A DNA stretch of 62,302 nt from Clostridia bacterium (GCA_017522945.1 JAFWXT010000023.1:1-62302), one strand, 5' to 3'. Counted from the stretch's first letter, positions 42,237 to 51,591 are shown. A program made the numbers and translations. The notes: generated by a model from the sequence alone, not told the origin.

Positions 42237-43835
42237 GTGAAAAAAACTTTTGTATTATTTGTTACTATCTTAACTGTATTAACTTATTTTTTACCATGTT
42301 TACTAAATAAAAACCAAACAAACAAGGTTAGCGCAGAACCAAGTTTAAAACCAATTGATATTTATTTAATTGGTGGGCAATCAAACGCTGCTGGCTACTC
42401 GGCAAAGGGTGGGTTAAGCGAAACTTTTGAAAATATTGGTTATGCCGGCGAAATTGATAGGTCGGTTGATGGTTCGGTAAAACAATCGTTGATTTCTAAT
42501 TTTAACGATTACGTTTGGGGTGTAACAAGTGGGCTTGGTAGAACTTCAAACCATATAGGGCCAGAATACGGCATGGCTAAAGAATTAAATGGCGTTTATA
42601 CTGGCCAAACAAAAGCGTTTATTATTAAAACAGCAACGGGTAGCACTCCACTTCGTAATATAGATAGACCAAACGGAAGTTACGATCCATGGGGTGGAAA
42701 CTGGTATCCACGCTCGCAATGGGAAGAAGGTTATATACCTAACGTGCAAACGCTTACACCAAGAACGGGTGTTTTATATCAACGCTTTATCGATAATTTC
42801 AAAACTGTTTATAATAATTTAGTTAGCCAAGGTTATCAACCAATTGTTCGTGGTATGGCTTGGATGCAAGGAGAAGATGATCTTGGTTATCACAACGAAT
42901 ACAAAGTGTTATTAAAGGCGTTTATTAGTGATATTCGCGCCGATATAACTAAAATTACGGGCGATCAAAAGGATATGCAAATGCCTTTCGTTATAGGTAA
43001 AATAGCAACTACTTTTGGCTCTTATAACAACTCGAAAGTTCCTGCTTTTAATGCTGTTCAACAAGAAGTTGCAAACGAAATGGAAAAGGTTGAAACGATT
43101 GAAACAAGCGATTTGATTATAAACGATGCAACTGGCGTAAAGGGAACTGATGCATACCATTTTAGTGGGGCGGATAGTTTAAAATTAGGTCGTCGTTTTG
43201 CTCAAAAAATATTAGAAATGGGCGATAAAAAATCGGTAAGTTTTACTGGAAACAACGCTAATTGTTCTTATATTGAAAAAGCAGATGGTAGCATTGAACT
43301 TAATATTAAACCCAATAGTGGTTATGCAGTTACAAAGATTGAAATAAACGGCGTTGACGTTACCGTTGAAGTGGTAAACGGCAAATATTTAATTGCTAAT
43401 CCCGAACAAATTACTAAGGTTGTAGTTGAAACTCGTGACCTTTCTGTTTGTGAAATAACTTACGAAAATTTTGAAAACGGCTCATTCTTATATTGGTATG
43501 AACATACCGAAAAAAAGGTTGGCGAAACTTTACAAGTAAAGGTTCGTGTTAACGAAGGATACGTTATCGATGGCGTTTACTGTAATGGCGAAGCAATGCG
43601 CTACAATAAAGATAAAGGCGTTTATGAAATAGTAGTTAAAGAAAATTCGGTTATTACCGTAAGCGTAAAACCACAGGTAGATGATTCGGTTGTTTCATCT
43701 TCAAGCGATAAAAATAGCGATGCAAATAATGGTTCGTGTAAATCTAATATATTTACACCAAACGCGTTAATTTATTTTTGTATAATTGCTTTTTTAATAA
43801 TGATTTTACAAAAAAGAAAAACTGCAAATAAATAG
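42237..43835 (+). CDS. Membrane-anchored SASA/CE6-type acetylesterase
   Basis: A 532-residue protein with a GTG start and AGGAG 7 nt upstream. The signal peptide is about 30 residues. The SASA/CE6 esterase domain (about 40-325) has YLIGGQSNAAG (nucleophile Ser), MAWMQGEDD and a late DAYHFSG (catalytic His). Beta-rich segments follow (about 330-490, NSGYAVTKIEINGVDV), then a Ser/Asn linker and a C-terminal transmembrane helix with a basic tail (LIYFCIIAFLIMILQKRK). It would remove acetyl groups from glycan outside the cell. Confidence 0.85.
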   Translation: MKKTFVLFVTILTVLTYFLPCLLNKNQTNKVSAEPSLKPIDIYLIGGQSNAAGYSAKGGLSETFENIGYAGEIDRSVDGSVKQSLISNFNDYVWGVTSGLGRTSNHIGPEYGMAKELNGVYTGQTKAFIIKTATGSTPLRNIDRPNGSYDPWGGNWYPRSQWEEGYIPNVQTLTPRTGVLYQRFIDNFKTVYNNLVSQGYQPIVRGMAWMQGEDDLGYHNEYKVLLKAFISDIRADITKITGDQKDMQMPFVIGKIATTFGSYNNSKVPAFNAVQQEVANEMEKVETIETSDLIINDATGVKGTDAYHFSGADSLKLGRRFAQKILEMGDKKSVSFTGNNANCSYIEKADGSIELNIKPNSGYAVTKIEINGVDVTVEVVNGKYLIANPEQITKVVVETRDLSVCEITYENFENGSFLYWYEHTEKKVGETLQVKVRVNEGYVIDGVYCNGEAMRYNKDKGVYEIVVKENSVITVSVKPQVDDSVVSSSSDKNSDANNGSCKSNIFTPNALIYFCIIAFLIMILQKRKTANK

Positions 43836-43844
43836 GTGAATAAT

Positions 43845-44512
43845 ATGAAAATTGTATTTTTTGGCGATAGTATTACCGAAATGGGTAGAAATCGCGAACT
43901 TAATAAACCTAGCGATATTGAAAGTTATGGCAGCGGTTTTCCTATTTTTGTAGCAAGCAATTTGTACAAAAAAATCCCGAAAAATACGAAGTTATAAATC
44001 GTGGTATTTCGGGTAATCACGTGGCACACTTATATTCGCGCGTAAAACAAGACGTGTGGAATTTAAACCCCGACGTTTTAAATATTTTAGTTGGTGTAAA
44101 CGACGTGGCTCACGATATAAATTGGCAAGGTGGTATTGATATTTTACGCTTTGAAAAGATTTATAGAAGTTTAATTGAAGAAACTATAGCCAAACTTCCA
44201 AATATAAAAATTATTCTTTGCGAACCATTCTTTTTAAAGGGTAGCGCCACCGAAAATACTGAAGAAATCTCTGATAGATACGAACGTTTTTTACAGGTTT
44301 ACGATTACGCAAAGGTGGTTAAAAAGCTTGCAAAAGAATATAATTTATATTTCTTACCATTACAAGAAAAGTTTAACGAAGCTGCTAAAAAGTATGGAGA
44401 AAAGCCATTTTTATTTGATGGCGTTCACCCTATGATTGCCGGAGCGGGCTTAATTGCAAATGCTTGGACTAAGCTTTTTGAAGAAGAAATTGAGCCAAAT
44501 CTAAATAAATAA
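43845..44512 (+). pseudogene. SGNH/GDSL esterase interrupted by a frameshift
   Basis: The first frame from ATG 43845 encodes the block I motif FFGDSITEMGR, then runs out of frame after an A7 run (43968-43974) and stops at 43997. The -1 frame continues with NRGISGNH, LVGVNDV (block III) and DGVHPM (block V) to 44512. One extra A would restore a normal protein of about 222 residues. Both halves are well preserved, so it is a recent mutation, a slippage site or a sequencing error. Confidence 0.85.
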
Positions 44513-44519
44513 AAACATA

Positions 44520-44557
44520 TAAAGCCTCGCTATAAGTCGATTAGCAAGGCTTTTTTA
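44520..44557 (+). terminator. Terminator of the glycan operon (13-nt core, reversed)
   Basis: AAAGCCTCGC/GCAAGGCTTT (one mismatch) is followed by T6. The loop is TATAAGTCGATTA (44531-44543), the exact reverse complement of the core. Confidence 0.88.
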
Positions 44558-44591
44558 TTTTTTAAAATTTATAATCGTTAACACAGCAATT

Positions 44592-44730
44592 TAAGCCATT
44601 TTAAAGCCATTTTTGAAAAAAGTTTAAAAATTTTTTTAATTTACAGTTTTTTTCGGTGTGACTAAATAAGTTTTTATTGTTGGTTTTTATTCGAAACACT
44701 CAATAATCGACCTATATTGGCACTTTTTTG
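44592..44730. repeat. Dispersed 138-bp repeat, copy 2
   Basis: It aligns end to end with 18911-19048, in the same orientation. It lies just upstream of the helicase operon, and its core TAATCGACCTATA is at 44704-44716. The rest of the 481-bp gap before 44994 holds only the helicase promoter. Confidence 0.85.
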
Positions 44731-44859
44731 TTTTGTTTTGAATGTTTGGGGTGTATCTAACTTTGTTTTTGTGGTGGAAATTTGTATTTTAATGATGTTT
44801 TTTATTTTATTGGTTAATTTACATAAAAAATCAATTTTTTGCAAAATACTTAATAATTC

Positions 44860-44888
44860 TTGAATTATTAAGGGATTTATGGTATACT
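44860..44888 (+). promoter_or_regulatory. Promoter of the helicase-Argonaute-like operon
   Basis: TTGAAT (44860-44865), 17 bp, TATACT (44883-44888), followed about 100 bp later by AAAGGAG and the ATG. Confidence 0.7.
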
Positions 44889-44993
44889 GTTGTATAATAC
44901 AAAAAGTTAATTTAAGAAGTGCGAAGAAAAGAAATAGAAGAAGAATTTAATAAGCATTTTAATAAATAAGATAATATAAAGGAGAATTTACAA

Positions 44994-47900
44994 ATGGAAA
45001 AAAGTATGCAATGCGCAGTAGAAAAATTTGTAAAAGCAAAAGAAAACGGGCTTTGTTTAATAGACATGCCTACGGGTTCTGGTAAGACGTATCTTACTGG
45101 TAAAATTATAGGCGGATTTATTCGTGAAGAAATTCTGCAAGACATTAAAACTATTATTTATTTAACTCCACAAAAGAAGAATATAGACGATATTTTTAAT
45201 GACGTAAAGCGCGATTTTTCAGATAATCCGTCTCTTTTTGATGCAAATGTTTTGAGAATCTATGCGAATTATGAAAGTGTCTTAGATAAGTTTTTGGAGG
45301 TTTACGATAAAATCCCTTATGCGATTCAAAATAGACAGTCTTGTAAAGATTTGAAAAAGCAGATAGAACTTTATAACGATTTGCTAAATAGAAATATTCC
45401 CAAGGATATTTTAGATAGCACGCTTGTGGAAATAAGAAAACATTATGAGGTGGCGTTTAGAAAGGATTTAGCTGAAGAATTATCAAAGATTGCGAAAAAC
45501 AAACGCGAAAAAAAGATAAAACTCAATAGTAAAGAATATTCGTGGATAAAAGAGTTATATCCTGCTTGCTTAACAGAAGATAGAAAAGTTTTATTTATGA
45601 CTGTTGATAAGTTTGTATCAGGAAATGATCCAATCATTTCTAAATCATACCGTTTTATTTCGCACTCTAAGACTAAAAATGCATTAATTTTTATTGACGA
45701 ATTTGATGCTACTAAAGACATTTTACTCAATCAGGAAATACAGAATTGTACTGATTACAAAATGGATTTAATAAAGCTATTTTCTAGCATATCAAACACA
45801 TTAAAAGGCAGAGAATTTCCTTTATCGATATTTGCGAATTCTTTGGATGAGGACGATAAAACAAGTTCTATTTATCAATTCAACAAAATGAAAAAATACT
45901 TTGAAGAGGTTGAGGAGAAGTATAATTTAAATTATTTATTCAAATTAGATTCTCAAGAAGAAAGTGATAGATATTTCTTGTTTGATGATTACCAATTACA
46001 TACGATAACAAATTCCAAAACTGATAAAAATATAATTTTAGAAGTAAATAAAAAGAAAAAGCAAAATACAATTTCCATCTCTAAAGATAGTGATGATGGA
46101 AAGTTTTATCGTACAATTTATTCAATTAAAAATGCAATAAATGTCTTTATAGGTTGCTGCGCAAATATGGCAAAAGTTTATATGAATCATTATAATGATG
46201 ATGCGCGAAAAACGCATAGAGATATGATGGAAATTGACCAAGCGGTTAGTACTATAATTGATTTGTATAATTTAGATTATGCTATGGCTAAAAATATTAC
46301 TGCTATGATAGTTGATAATATTTCTATTCCTGTTATAGATAGAGGTAGAGACGTGTTTGATACTGATTTCTATATGAATGGGTTTAGGTATTATGATTTT
46401 AAGGACGATATATCCCATAACGAGTCTACAACAATGGCAATGTGCTATTTAGATAATACTCCGGAAAAATTTATGCTTTCTCTTGCAAGTAAGGCAAGAG
46501 TAGTTGGTTTGTCGGCTACTGCTAGTATTGAAACCGTTACAGGAAATTACAATATAGATTATTTAAGTGATAGGCTTAATGATGATTATTATGATATGCC
46601 TACTGATGATAGAGAAAATATTCAAAACTATATTAAATCGCGTCTAAATAATAGTGATAACATAAACGTAACAAAAGAAAGCTTAGATGAAGTAAAGTCA
46701 GATAATTTAGAAAATATCCTTACTCAATTATTTAATAGGGACGAAAATATAGAGTTATTCGCAGGGAAGCTTGTTAGATATCAACAATTAGAAAAAAAAC
46801 CGTTTTATGATGTAAAAAGAATCGTTAAGGCAATGAAGTCTGTAAAAGCTTTTATTGAGAATAAGGATTCTAAAGTTCTATTAGTAATGACTAACAGGAA
46901 TGTTGTAGAATATAGCGAATACAATATTTTTTCTGAAGAAATAATTGAAGCGTTAATTGATTCTTTATGTAAAGAAATGGGGGTGCTTAAGCCAAAGGCG
47001 CACTACTTAAACAGTTCAGAGTTTCTAGCTCAAAAAGAAAATTATAAAAAAGATATTCAGTCGGGCGAAAAGGTTATATTGTTTTCTAGTTATAATACGG
47101 CAGGAACGGGGCAAAATCTTCAGTATGAAATTGATAATAAGGAAATGGATATTGACTCACTTTATTTGGAACTTCCAACAAACATTTTAGTCAATGTTTC
47201 AGAACTTAGGGAAGAGGCTAGTTTGATAAAATTAATTTATCAATATGAGACCTTAAAAACAAGTGGAGAAATAACAAAAAACATAGCATTTGGTAATATC
47301 AAATCTGCGTTTAGACGATTAATGACGGCAAATAAGACCGACCATTTTGATTATTATGCTTATAAAGCAGAATCAATAAATAATCATATAGTTAAAATAC
47401 TTATCCAGGCGGTAGGTAGAATTTGTCGTACAAAAAACAAGAATACAAATATAAATATTTACGTTGACGAAGAGATTTTTAAAAACGTTGACTTTTCTGT
47501 GTCTTTTAAAAATGATAGAATATTAAATCCAGAATTCAGAAAAATTGCGGAATTGAATGTAAAAACGAGTCCTAGTGATACACATATTAATTTAAATAAG
47601 GCTTGTGATAGAAATGCTCGTGTAAAAACGCGCATAGAAAATATTCTTAATGTAAATAGAACATCTTGGAGTGATAAGGATGTAGAACAGTGGAACGATA
47701 TGCGAGAATTTGTGTTGAAGCATCCCACTATTTCAAAAGAAGAATTGGCTGTGGAAGTAAAAAAACATTATTCTGTTAAAGATTTTTATCTTGAAGCGAG
47801 AGATGGAGAAACATTAAATCATTATTTATACATTAAAGATGAATCTGAAGCTAAACAAATACTTTATGATTATAGTTTAGAGAAAAGAAAAAATGCAATT

Positions 47901-48452
47901 AAGATAGATGAATATGGTACTAGATTAACTAATTTGATACGTATTCCTGCGGTTAAAAAGGTTTTTGAAGAAAATGGTTATGCTACATCTTTCAAAAGTA
48001 ATGACTGCATGATTTTGCCGGTAGTTTATCAAAACATTTATAAAGGAGCGCTTGGAGAAGTAGCTGGTAAGGCTATTTTAGAGGCTAATGGCATCAAGTT
48101 ATCCGAAATTACAGATGTTACTAAGTTTGAAAAATTCGATTTTTGTTTAATGGCAGATAAAGATGTTTATATCGATTTTAAAAACTGGTCAGAGCAAGAT
48201 AAAGTAGATAGAGATGAGTATAGAAAAAAGTGTTTGGCTAAATTAGACAAAATTGGAGGCAAAAAAGTATTTATCATAAATGTGGCGGCTAACAACTTTC
48301 AAATCCATAGTAGTTATAACAATAAAATTATTGAGATTTCAAGTTTGTGTAAAATAATGCCTAAATCAGAATTGTTGTATCAATTGGATGAAAGAGATAT
48401 GAGCAGGGTTATTAGATTGTTATTGGAGGCTTGTAATCATGGCAATATGTAA
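44994..48452 (+). CDS. DdmD-like SF2 helicase with C-terminal PD-(D/E)xK nuclease
   Basis: A 1152-residue cytosolic protein. SF2 motifs: Walker A PTGSGKT (26-32), DEFD at 235-238 in place of DEAD/DEAH, SAT at 507-509, and QAVGRICR at 805-812. A long insert separates motifs II and III. The C-terminus carries GALGE (E1022), FDF (D1049) and IDFK (D1061, K1063), the order of a PD-(D/E)xK nuclease core. Size, domain order and the following Argonaute-like gene match DdmD (about 1190 residues) of the Vibrio DdmDE plasmid-defence system. The next ORF overlaps by 14 nt. Other helicase-nuclease defence proteins remain possible. Confidence 0.75.
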   Translation: MEKSMQCAVEKFVKAKENGLCLIDMPTGSGKTYLTGKIIGGFIREEILQDIKTIIYLTPQKKNIDDIFNDVKRDFSDNPSLFDANVLRIYANYESVLDKFLEVYDKIPYAIQNRQSCKDLKKQIELYNDLLNRNIPKDILDSTLVEIRKHYEVAFRKDLAEELSKIAKNKREKKIKLNSKEYSWIKELYPACLTEDRKVLFMTVDKFVSGNDPIISKSYRFISHSKTKNALIFIDEFDATKDILLNQEIQNCTDYKMDLIKLFSSISNTLKGREFPLSIFANSLDEDDKTSSIYQFNKMKKYFEEVEEKYNLNYLFKLDSQEESDRYFLFDDYQLHTITNSKTDKNIILEVNKKKKQNTISISKDSDDGKFYRTIYSIKNAINVFIGCCANMAKVYMNHYNDDARKTHRDMMEIDQAVSTIIDLYNLDYAMAKNITAMIVDNISIPVIDRGRDVFDTDFYMNGFRYYDFKDDISHNESTTMAMCYLDNTPEKFMLSLASKARVVGLSATASIETVTGNYNIDYLSDRLNDDYYDMPTDDRENIQNYIKSRLNNSDNINVTKESLDEVKSDNLENILTQLFNRDENIELFAGKLVRYQQLEKKPFYDVKRIVKAMKSVKAFIENKDSKVLLVMTNRNVVEYSEYNIFSEEIIEALIDSLCKEMGVLKPKAHYLNSSEFLAQKENYKKDIQSGEKVILFSSYNTAGTGQNLQYEIDNKEMDIDSLYLELPTNILVNVSELREEASLIKLIYQYETLKTSGEITKNIAFGNIKSAFRRLMTANKTDHFDYYAYKAESINNHIVKILIQAVGRICRTKNKNTNINIYVDEEIFKNVDFSVSFKNDRILNPEFRKIAELNVKTSPSDTHINLNKACDRNARVKTRIENILNVNRTSWSDKDVEQWNDMREFVLKHPTISKEELAVEVKKHYSVKDFYLEARDGETLNHYLYIKDESEAKQILYDYSLEKRKNAIKIDEYGTRLTNLIRIPAVKKVFEENGYATSFKSNDCMILPVVYQNIYKGALGEVAGKAILEANGIKLSEITDVTKFEKFDFCLMADKDVYIDFKNWSEQDKVDRDEYRKKCLAKLDKIGGKKVFIINVAANNFQIHSSYNNKIIEISSLCKIMPKSELLYQLDERDMSRVIRLLLEACNHGNM

Positions 48453-50172
48453 TCAACTTAACGTAAGGTTTAATCGCCAAGAAATAGATAATACATTTGA
48501 TTTTTATTTAATTAATACGACGGAAAAATATATACCGTTTGGTGCTAAATGTTTAGATTTTGAAACTGGCAAAATAGAAAGCTTAGCTTTTGAAAATGGA
48601 AAATCATTGTATCTAATGTTAAAAAAAGAAATCCTTTCAAAAATGGATTTAGTTAAACAACTAGACAATGAAAAACTTTATGTAAAAAGAATTAATTCAT
48701 CGGAAATTCCTAATTATATTTTATTTAGGTTGTTTTTGTATTCGTTGAACAATTTTAATTCGGAGAATTTAAGCTTTAATAATTTAACTGGAAAGTTTTA
48801 TATTTTTAAACCAGAGTGGATGAAGAAAAATAGAAGTTCTTTTACCGCTTTAGGTGTAAATGTGGACGCTGACATGAACATACTTGTCGAGGCTGCTACT
48901 TTTGCCAAATATTCATTGTTTAAGAAAAATAAGAAAATAAATGAGTATCCAAAATATATTTTTAGCAATAAGAATTGTTCATTAAAACGCGTTTTTGATA
49001 TTATGTCAGATGATGTTTATATAAAGAAAGGCATCTATAATAAAAAAGCAGAAGTTCCATTCTTTACTATGAGTAGAGAAGACTTGAAAAATAATAAGGT
49101 TTACTATTTGTATTACGTTTTAAGATTATTAAAAAGCAAATATAGTCAACTAATTGAATTCTCATTTGATTTGATTAAGGTTGCTAAGACTATAGGTGTT
49201 GAACGAGAAAAAATGTTTATGAATTATGCGTTAGAAGAGATTAAAGGAATGGAAATTAATCTTGTTAATGTTATTGATGGGACGGAGTACGAAGAAGAAT
49301 TTGATGCTCTAATTGATAAAATACAGGAAACTATAGGTGTTTGCAGTATAAACACAAGTAAGAATATTGAAAAGGATAAGGCAAACATTTTGCTTATCCA
49401 CAATAAGGAATACTATGAGCAATTAGAATATCCAGACCCTTATAAAAACTTTGAACGTTCAACAATAATTCAATGTATTACGGTTGAAGATAGTGCGGAA
49501 AAAATTATAAATGACAATCAAGCAATTATAAATACAATAATTAAGGAAGTTGTTATTAAAAATGACATTTTAAATAAAAAAGATATTTCGTTAGATAACT
49601 GGGCATTATACGGCTTTACTTGCGACTGGATATTTGGAAAAGAAAAAGAAGGGAAGCACTATTTTATAATAATTCACCCTAACGGAAGTTTTGAATTATA
49701 TAATAAATTAGATGACTTTTCTTCATTTGATATTGATATATTAAATGAATGCTCGGACTATTTAACCGATAATAAGGGGAAAGAAAAAACCATTATAGCT
49801 TCTACTGATGGGAATATTAATGTTGTAACGAGAACAAATAGATATCCATTACCAGAGGAGGAAATCTTTGAACAAGAAATAATAAGCCATAGTAAAGAAG
49901 CCAGAGATAGATTTTTATCTGGTGTTGTAGATATAAATCTTTATGAAGATGGCTCTTATTATAGTGCAGGAATAAAGGGAAGTGGAATGAATACTAAGAT
50001 TATACGTGCTCCACATTTATATAAAGTTGAGGTTGTTTCAGGCAAAAACATCATAGAGAATATTTTATCAACACTGAGTGCGACATTTGTTAAATATAAA
50101 TCATTTACGGTGTTGCCGTATCCTGTCAAGTACTTAAACGAGTATATTTTGATGATTGAAAGTTTATCCTGA
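48439..50172 (+). CDS. DdmE-like, probably inactive prokaryotic Argonaute homologue
   Basis: A 577-residue protein whose start overlaps the helicase stop by 14 nt, so translation is coupled. The N-terminal 300 residues are unrecognised. Residues about 315-385 (ANILLIHNKEYY to STIIQCITVED) look like an Argonaute MID end. From about 390 on (YGFTCDWIFG, HYFIIIHPNGSFELYN), closing with VLPYPVKYLNEYI, the pattern resembles a PIWI C-terminus. No DEDx catalytic set is obvious. DdmE is a catalytically dead, DNA-guided Argonaute that recruits DdmD. The match rests on context and weak motifs, so structure prediction would decide. Confidence 0.55.
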   Translation: MAICNQLNVRFNRQEIDNTFDFYLINTTEKYIPFGAKCLDFETGKIESLAFENGKSLYLMLKKEILSKMDLVKQLDNEKLYVKRINSSEIPNYILFRLFLYSLNNFNSENLSFNNLTGKFYIFKPEWMKKNRSSFTALGVNVDADMNILVEAATFAKYSLFKKNKKINEYPKYIFSNKNCSLKRVFDIMSDDVYIKKGIYNKKAEVPFFTMSREDLKNNKVYYLYYVLRLLKSKYSQLIEFSFDLIKVAKTIGVEREKMFMNYALEEIKGMEINLVNVIDGTEYEEEFDALIDKIQETIGVCSINTSKNIEKDKANILLIHNKEYYEQLEYPDPYKNFERSTIIQCITVEDSAEKIINDNQAIINTIIKEVVIKNDILNKKDISLDNWALYGFTCDWIFGKEKEGKHYFIIIHPNGSFELYNKLDDFSSFDIDILNECSDYLTDNKGKEKTIIASTDGNINVVTRTNRYPLPEEEIFEQEIISHSKEARDRFLSGVVDINLYEDGSYYSAGIKGSGMNTKIIRAPHLYKVEVVSGKNIIENILSTLSATFVKYKSFTVLPYPVKYLNEYILMIESLS

Positions 50173-50293
50173 CTCTACCAATTCCTTATTCTATTAAAAA
50201 CTGGAATAGGCGGCGGTTTAATACGAGATTGATTTGCGATGCGAGTGAATAATTAAGAAGCAATACATTAAAAAATAAATTAATAAAAATATG

Positions 50294-50349
50294 AAAAAAG
50301 TTGATAAAAGTTGGTCGGAAGATGATTAATTTTGTCAACTTTTTATTTT
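50294..50349 (+). terminator. Terminator of the DdmDE-like operon (repeat hairpin 1, copy 2)
   Basis: An 11-bp core stem AGTTGATAAAA/TTTTGTCAACT (one G-U) is extended by A- and T-runs. It is homologous to 17402-17455, including loop sequence (GATGATTAA). Confidence 0.88.
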
Positions 50350-50384
50350 GTTATGATGATTTAATAAAATCAAATAAAAAATGA

Positions 50385-50683
50385 GAATAAAAAAAATATA
50401 AACATCATAGGTGAAAACAAAAAAATGATGTGTATATATTTTTTTATGGGGATTTTGGGGAAATAAGAATTTTACAATTTATAAATAAAAATCACAACTC
50501 AATAAAATATGCGTTTACACAAATAAAAAAAGTCTTGCTAATCGTGTTATAGCAAGACTTTTTGTGTTTTTAGTTAAGTTTTAATTGAATTACTTGCTAG
50601 CTTCTTCGATAGCAACTGAAACGGCAACTGAAGCGCCAACCATTGGGTTGTTACCCATACCGATTAAACCCATCATCTCAACG
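50385..50683. repeat. Right copy of the direct repeat of about 290 bp
   Basis: It corresponds to 18464-18755. It includes a decayed hairpin 2 (50385-50446), the 45-bp repeat (50462-50512), the GGGtGRT terminator and the last 94 bp of that gene. Confidence 0.9.
50527..50563 (-). terminator. Terminator of the NifU-GGGtGRT operon
   Basis: A perfect 14-bp stem (AAAAAGTCTTGCTA and its complement) with A/T runs on both sides. The loop region holds TAATCGTGTTATA (50539-50551). Confidence 0.92.
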
Positions 50684-51591
50684 TGAGCTGGAACTGAAGA
50701 GCTACCAGCGAATTGAGCGTCTGAGTGCATTCTACCTAAAGTATCAGTAAAGCCATAAGAAGCAGGACCTGCAGCCATGTTATCTGGGTGAAGAGTTCTA
50801 CCAGTACCGCCACCTGAAGCAACAGAGAAGTATTTCTTGCCTTCGTCAACGCAAGCTTTCTTATAAGTACCAGCAACAGGGTGTTGGAATCTTGTTGGGT
50901 TAGTTGAGTTACCAGTAATAGAAACGTCAACTTTTTCGTGTTGCATGATAGCAACGCCTTCAGAAACGTCGTCACAACCGTAGCAACGAACTTTTGCTCT
51001 TTCGCCATCGCTGTAAGGAGTTTCGCTAACGATAGTAAGTTTACCAGTGTGGTAATCATACTTAGTTTGAACGTAAGTGAAACCATTAATACGGCTGATG
51101 ATGAATGCAGCGTCTTTACCTAAACCGTTAAGAATAACTTGTAAAGGTTCTTTTCTAACTTTGTTAGCGCTTCTTGCAATACCGATAGCACCTTCAGCAG
51201 CAGCAAAACTTTCGTGACCTGCTAAGAAGCAGAAGCACTTAGTGCTTTCAGAAAGTAACATTGCAGCAAGGTTACCGTGACCGATACCAACCTTTCTTTG
51301 GTCGGCAACAGAGCCAGGAATACAGAATGCTTGTAAGCCAACGCCTAAAAGTTCAGCAGCGGCAGCAGCAGTAGTAACGCCTTTTTTAAATGCGATTGCA
51401 GCGCCTAAAGTATAAGCCCAAACAGCGTTTTCAAACGCGATTGGTTGAATACCTTTAACAAGTGCGGCAACGTCAACGCCTTTAGCTAAGCAAATATCTC
51501 TTGCTTCTTCTAAATCCTTAATGCCGTATTCAGCAAGGCAAGCGTTAATTTGATTTATTCTTCTATCATATCCTTCAAAAGTAATACTCAT
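50590..51591 (-). CDS. GGGtGRT family protein
   Basis: A 333-residue protein with the eponymous motif ASGGGTGRTLHPDNM (about 265) and a Gly/Ala-rich C-terminus (AGSSSVPAHVEMMGLIGMGNNPMVGASVAV). The family is conserved in anaerobic Firmicutes and usually lies next to a NifU-like scaffold protein, as here. GGAGGT precedes the ATG. Its biochemical role is not established to my knowledge. The last 31 codons are duplicated at 18662-18755. Confidence 0.9.
   Translation of the reverse strand: MSITFEGYDRRINQINACLAEYGIKDLEEARDICLAKGVDVAALVKGIQPIAFENAVWAYTLGAAIAFKKGVTTAAAAAELLGVGLQAFCIPGSVADQRKVGIGHGNLAAMLLSESTKCFCFLAGHESFAAAEGAIGIARSANKVRKEPLQVILNGLGKDAAFIISRINGFTYVQTKYDYHTGKLTIVSETPYSDGERAKVRCYGCDDVSEGVAIMQHEKVDVSITGNSTNPTRFQHPVAGTYKKACVDEGKKYFSVASGGGTGRTLHPDNMAAGPASYGFTDTLGRMHSDAQFAGSSSVPAHVEMMGLIGMGNNPMVGASVAVSVAIEEASK

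Noticed and set aside
50736..51086. 116-codon minus-strand ORF inside the GGGtGRT gene
   Set aside because: It is a same-strand alternative frame inside a recognised conserved gene.
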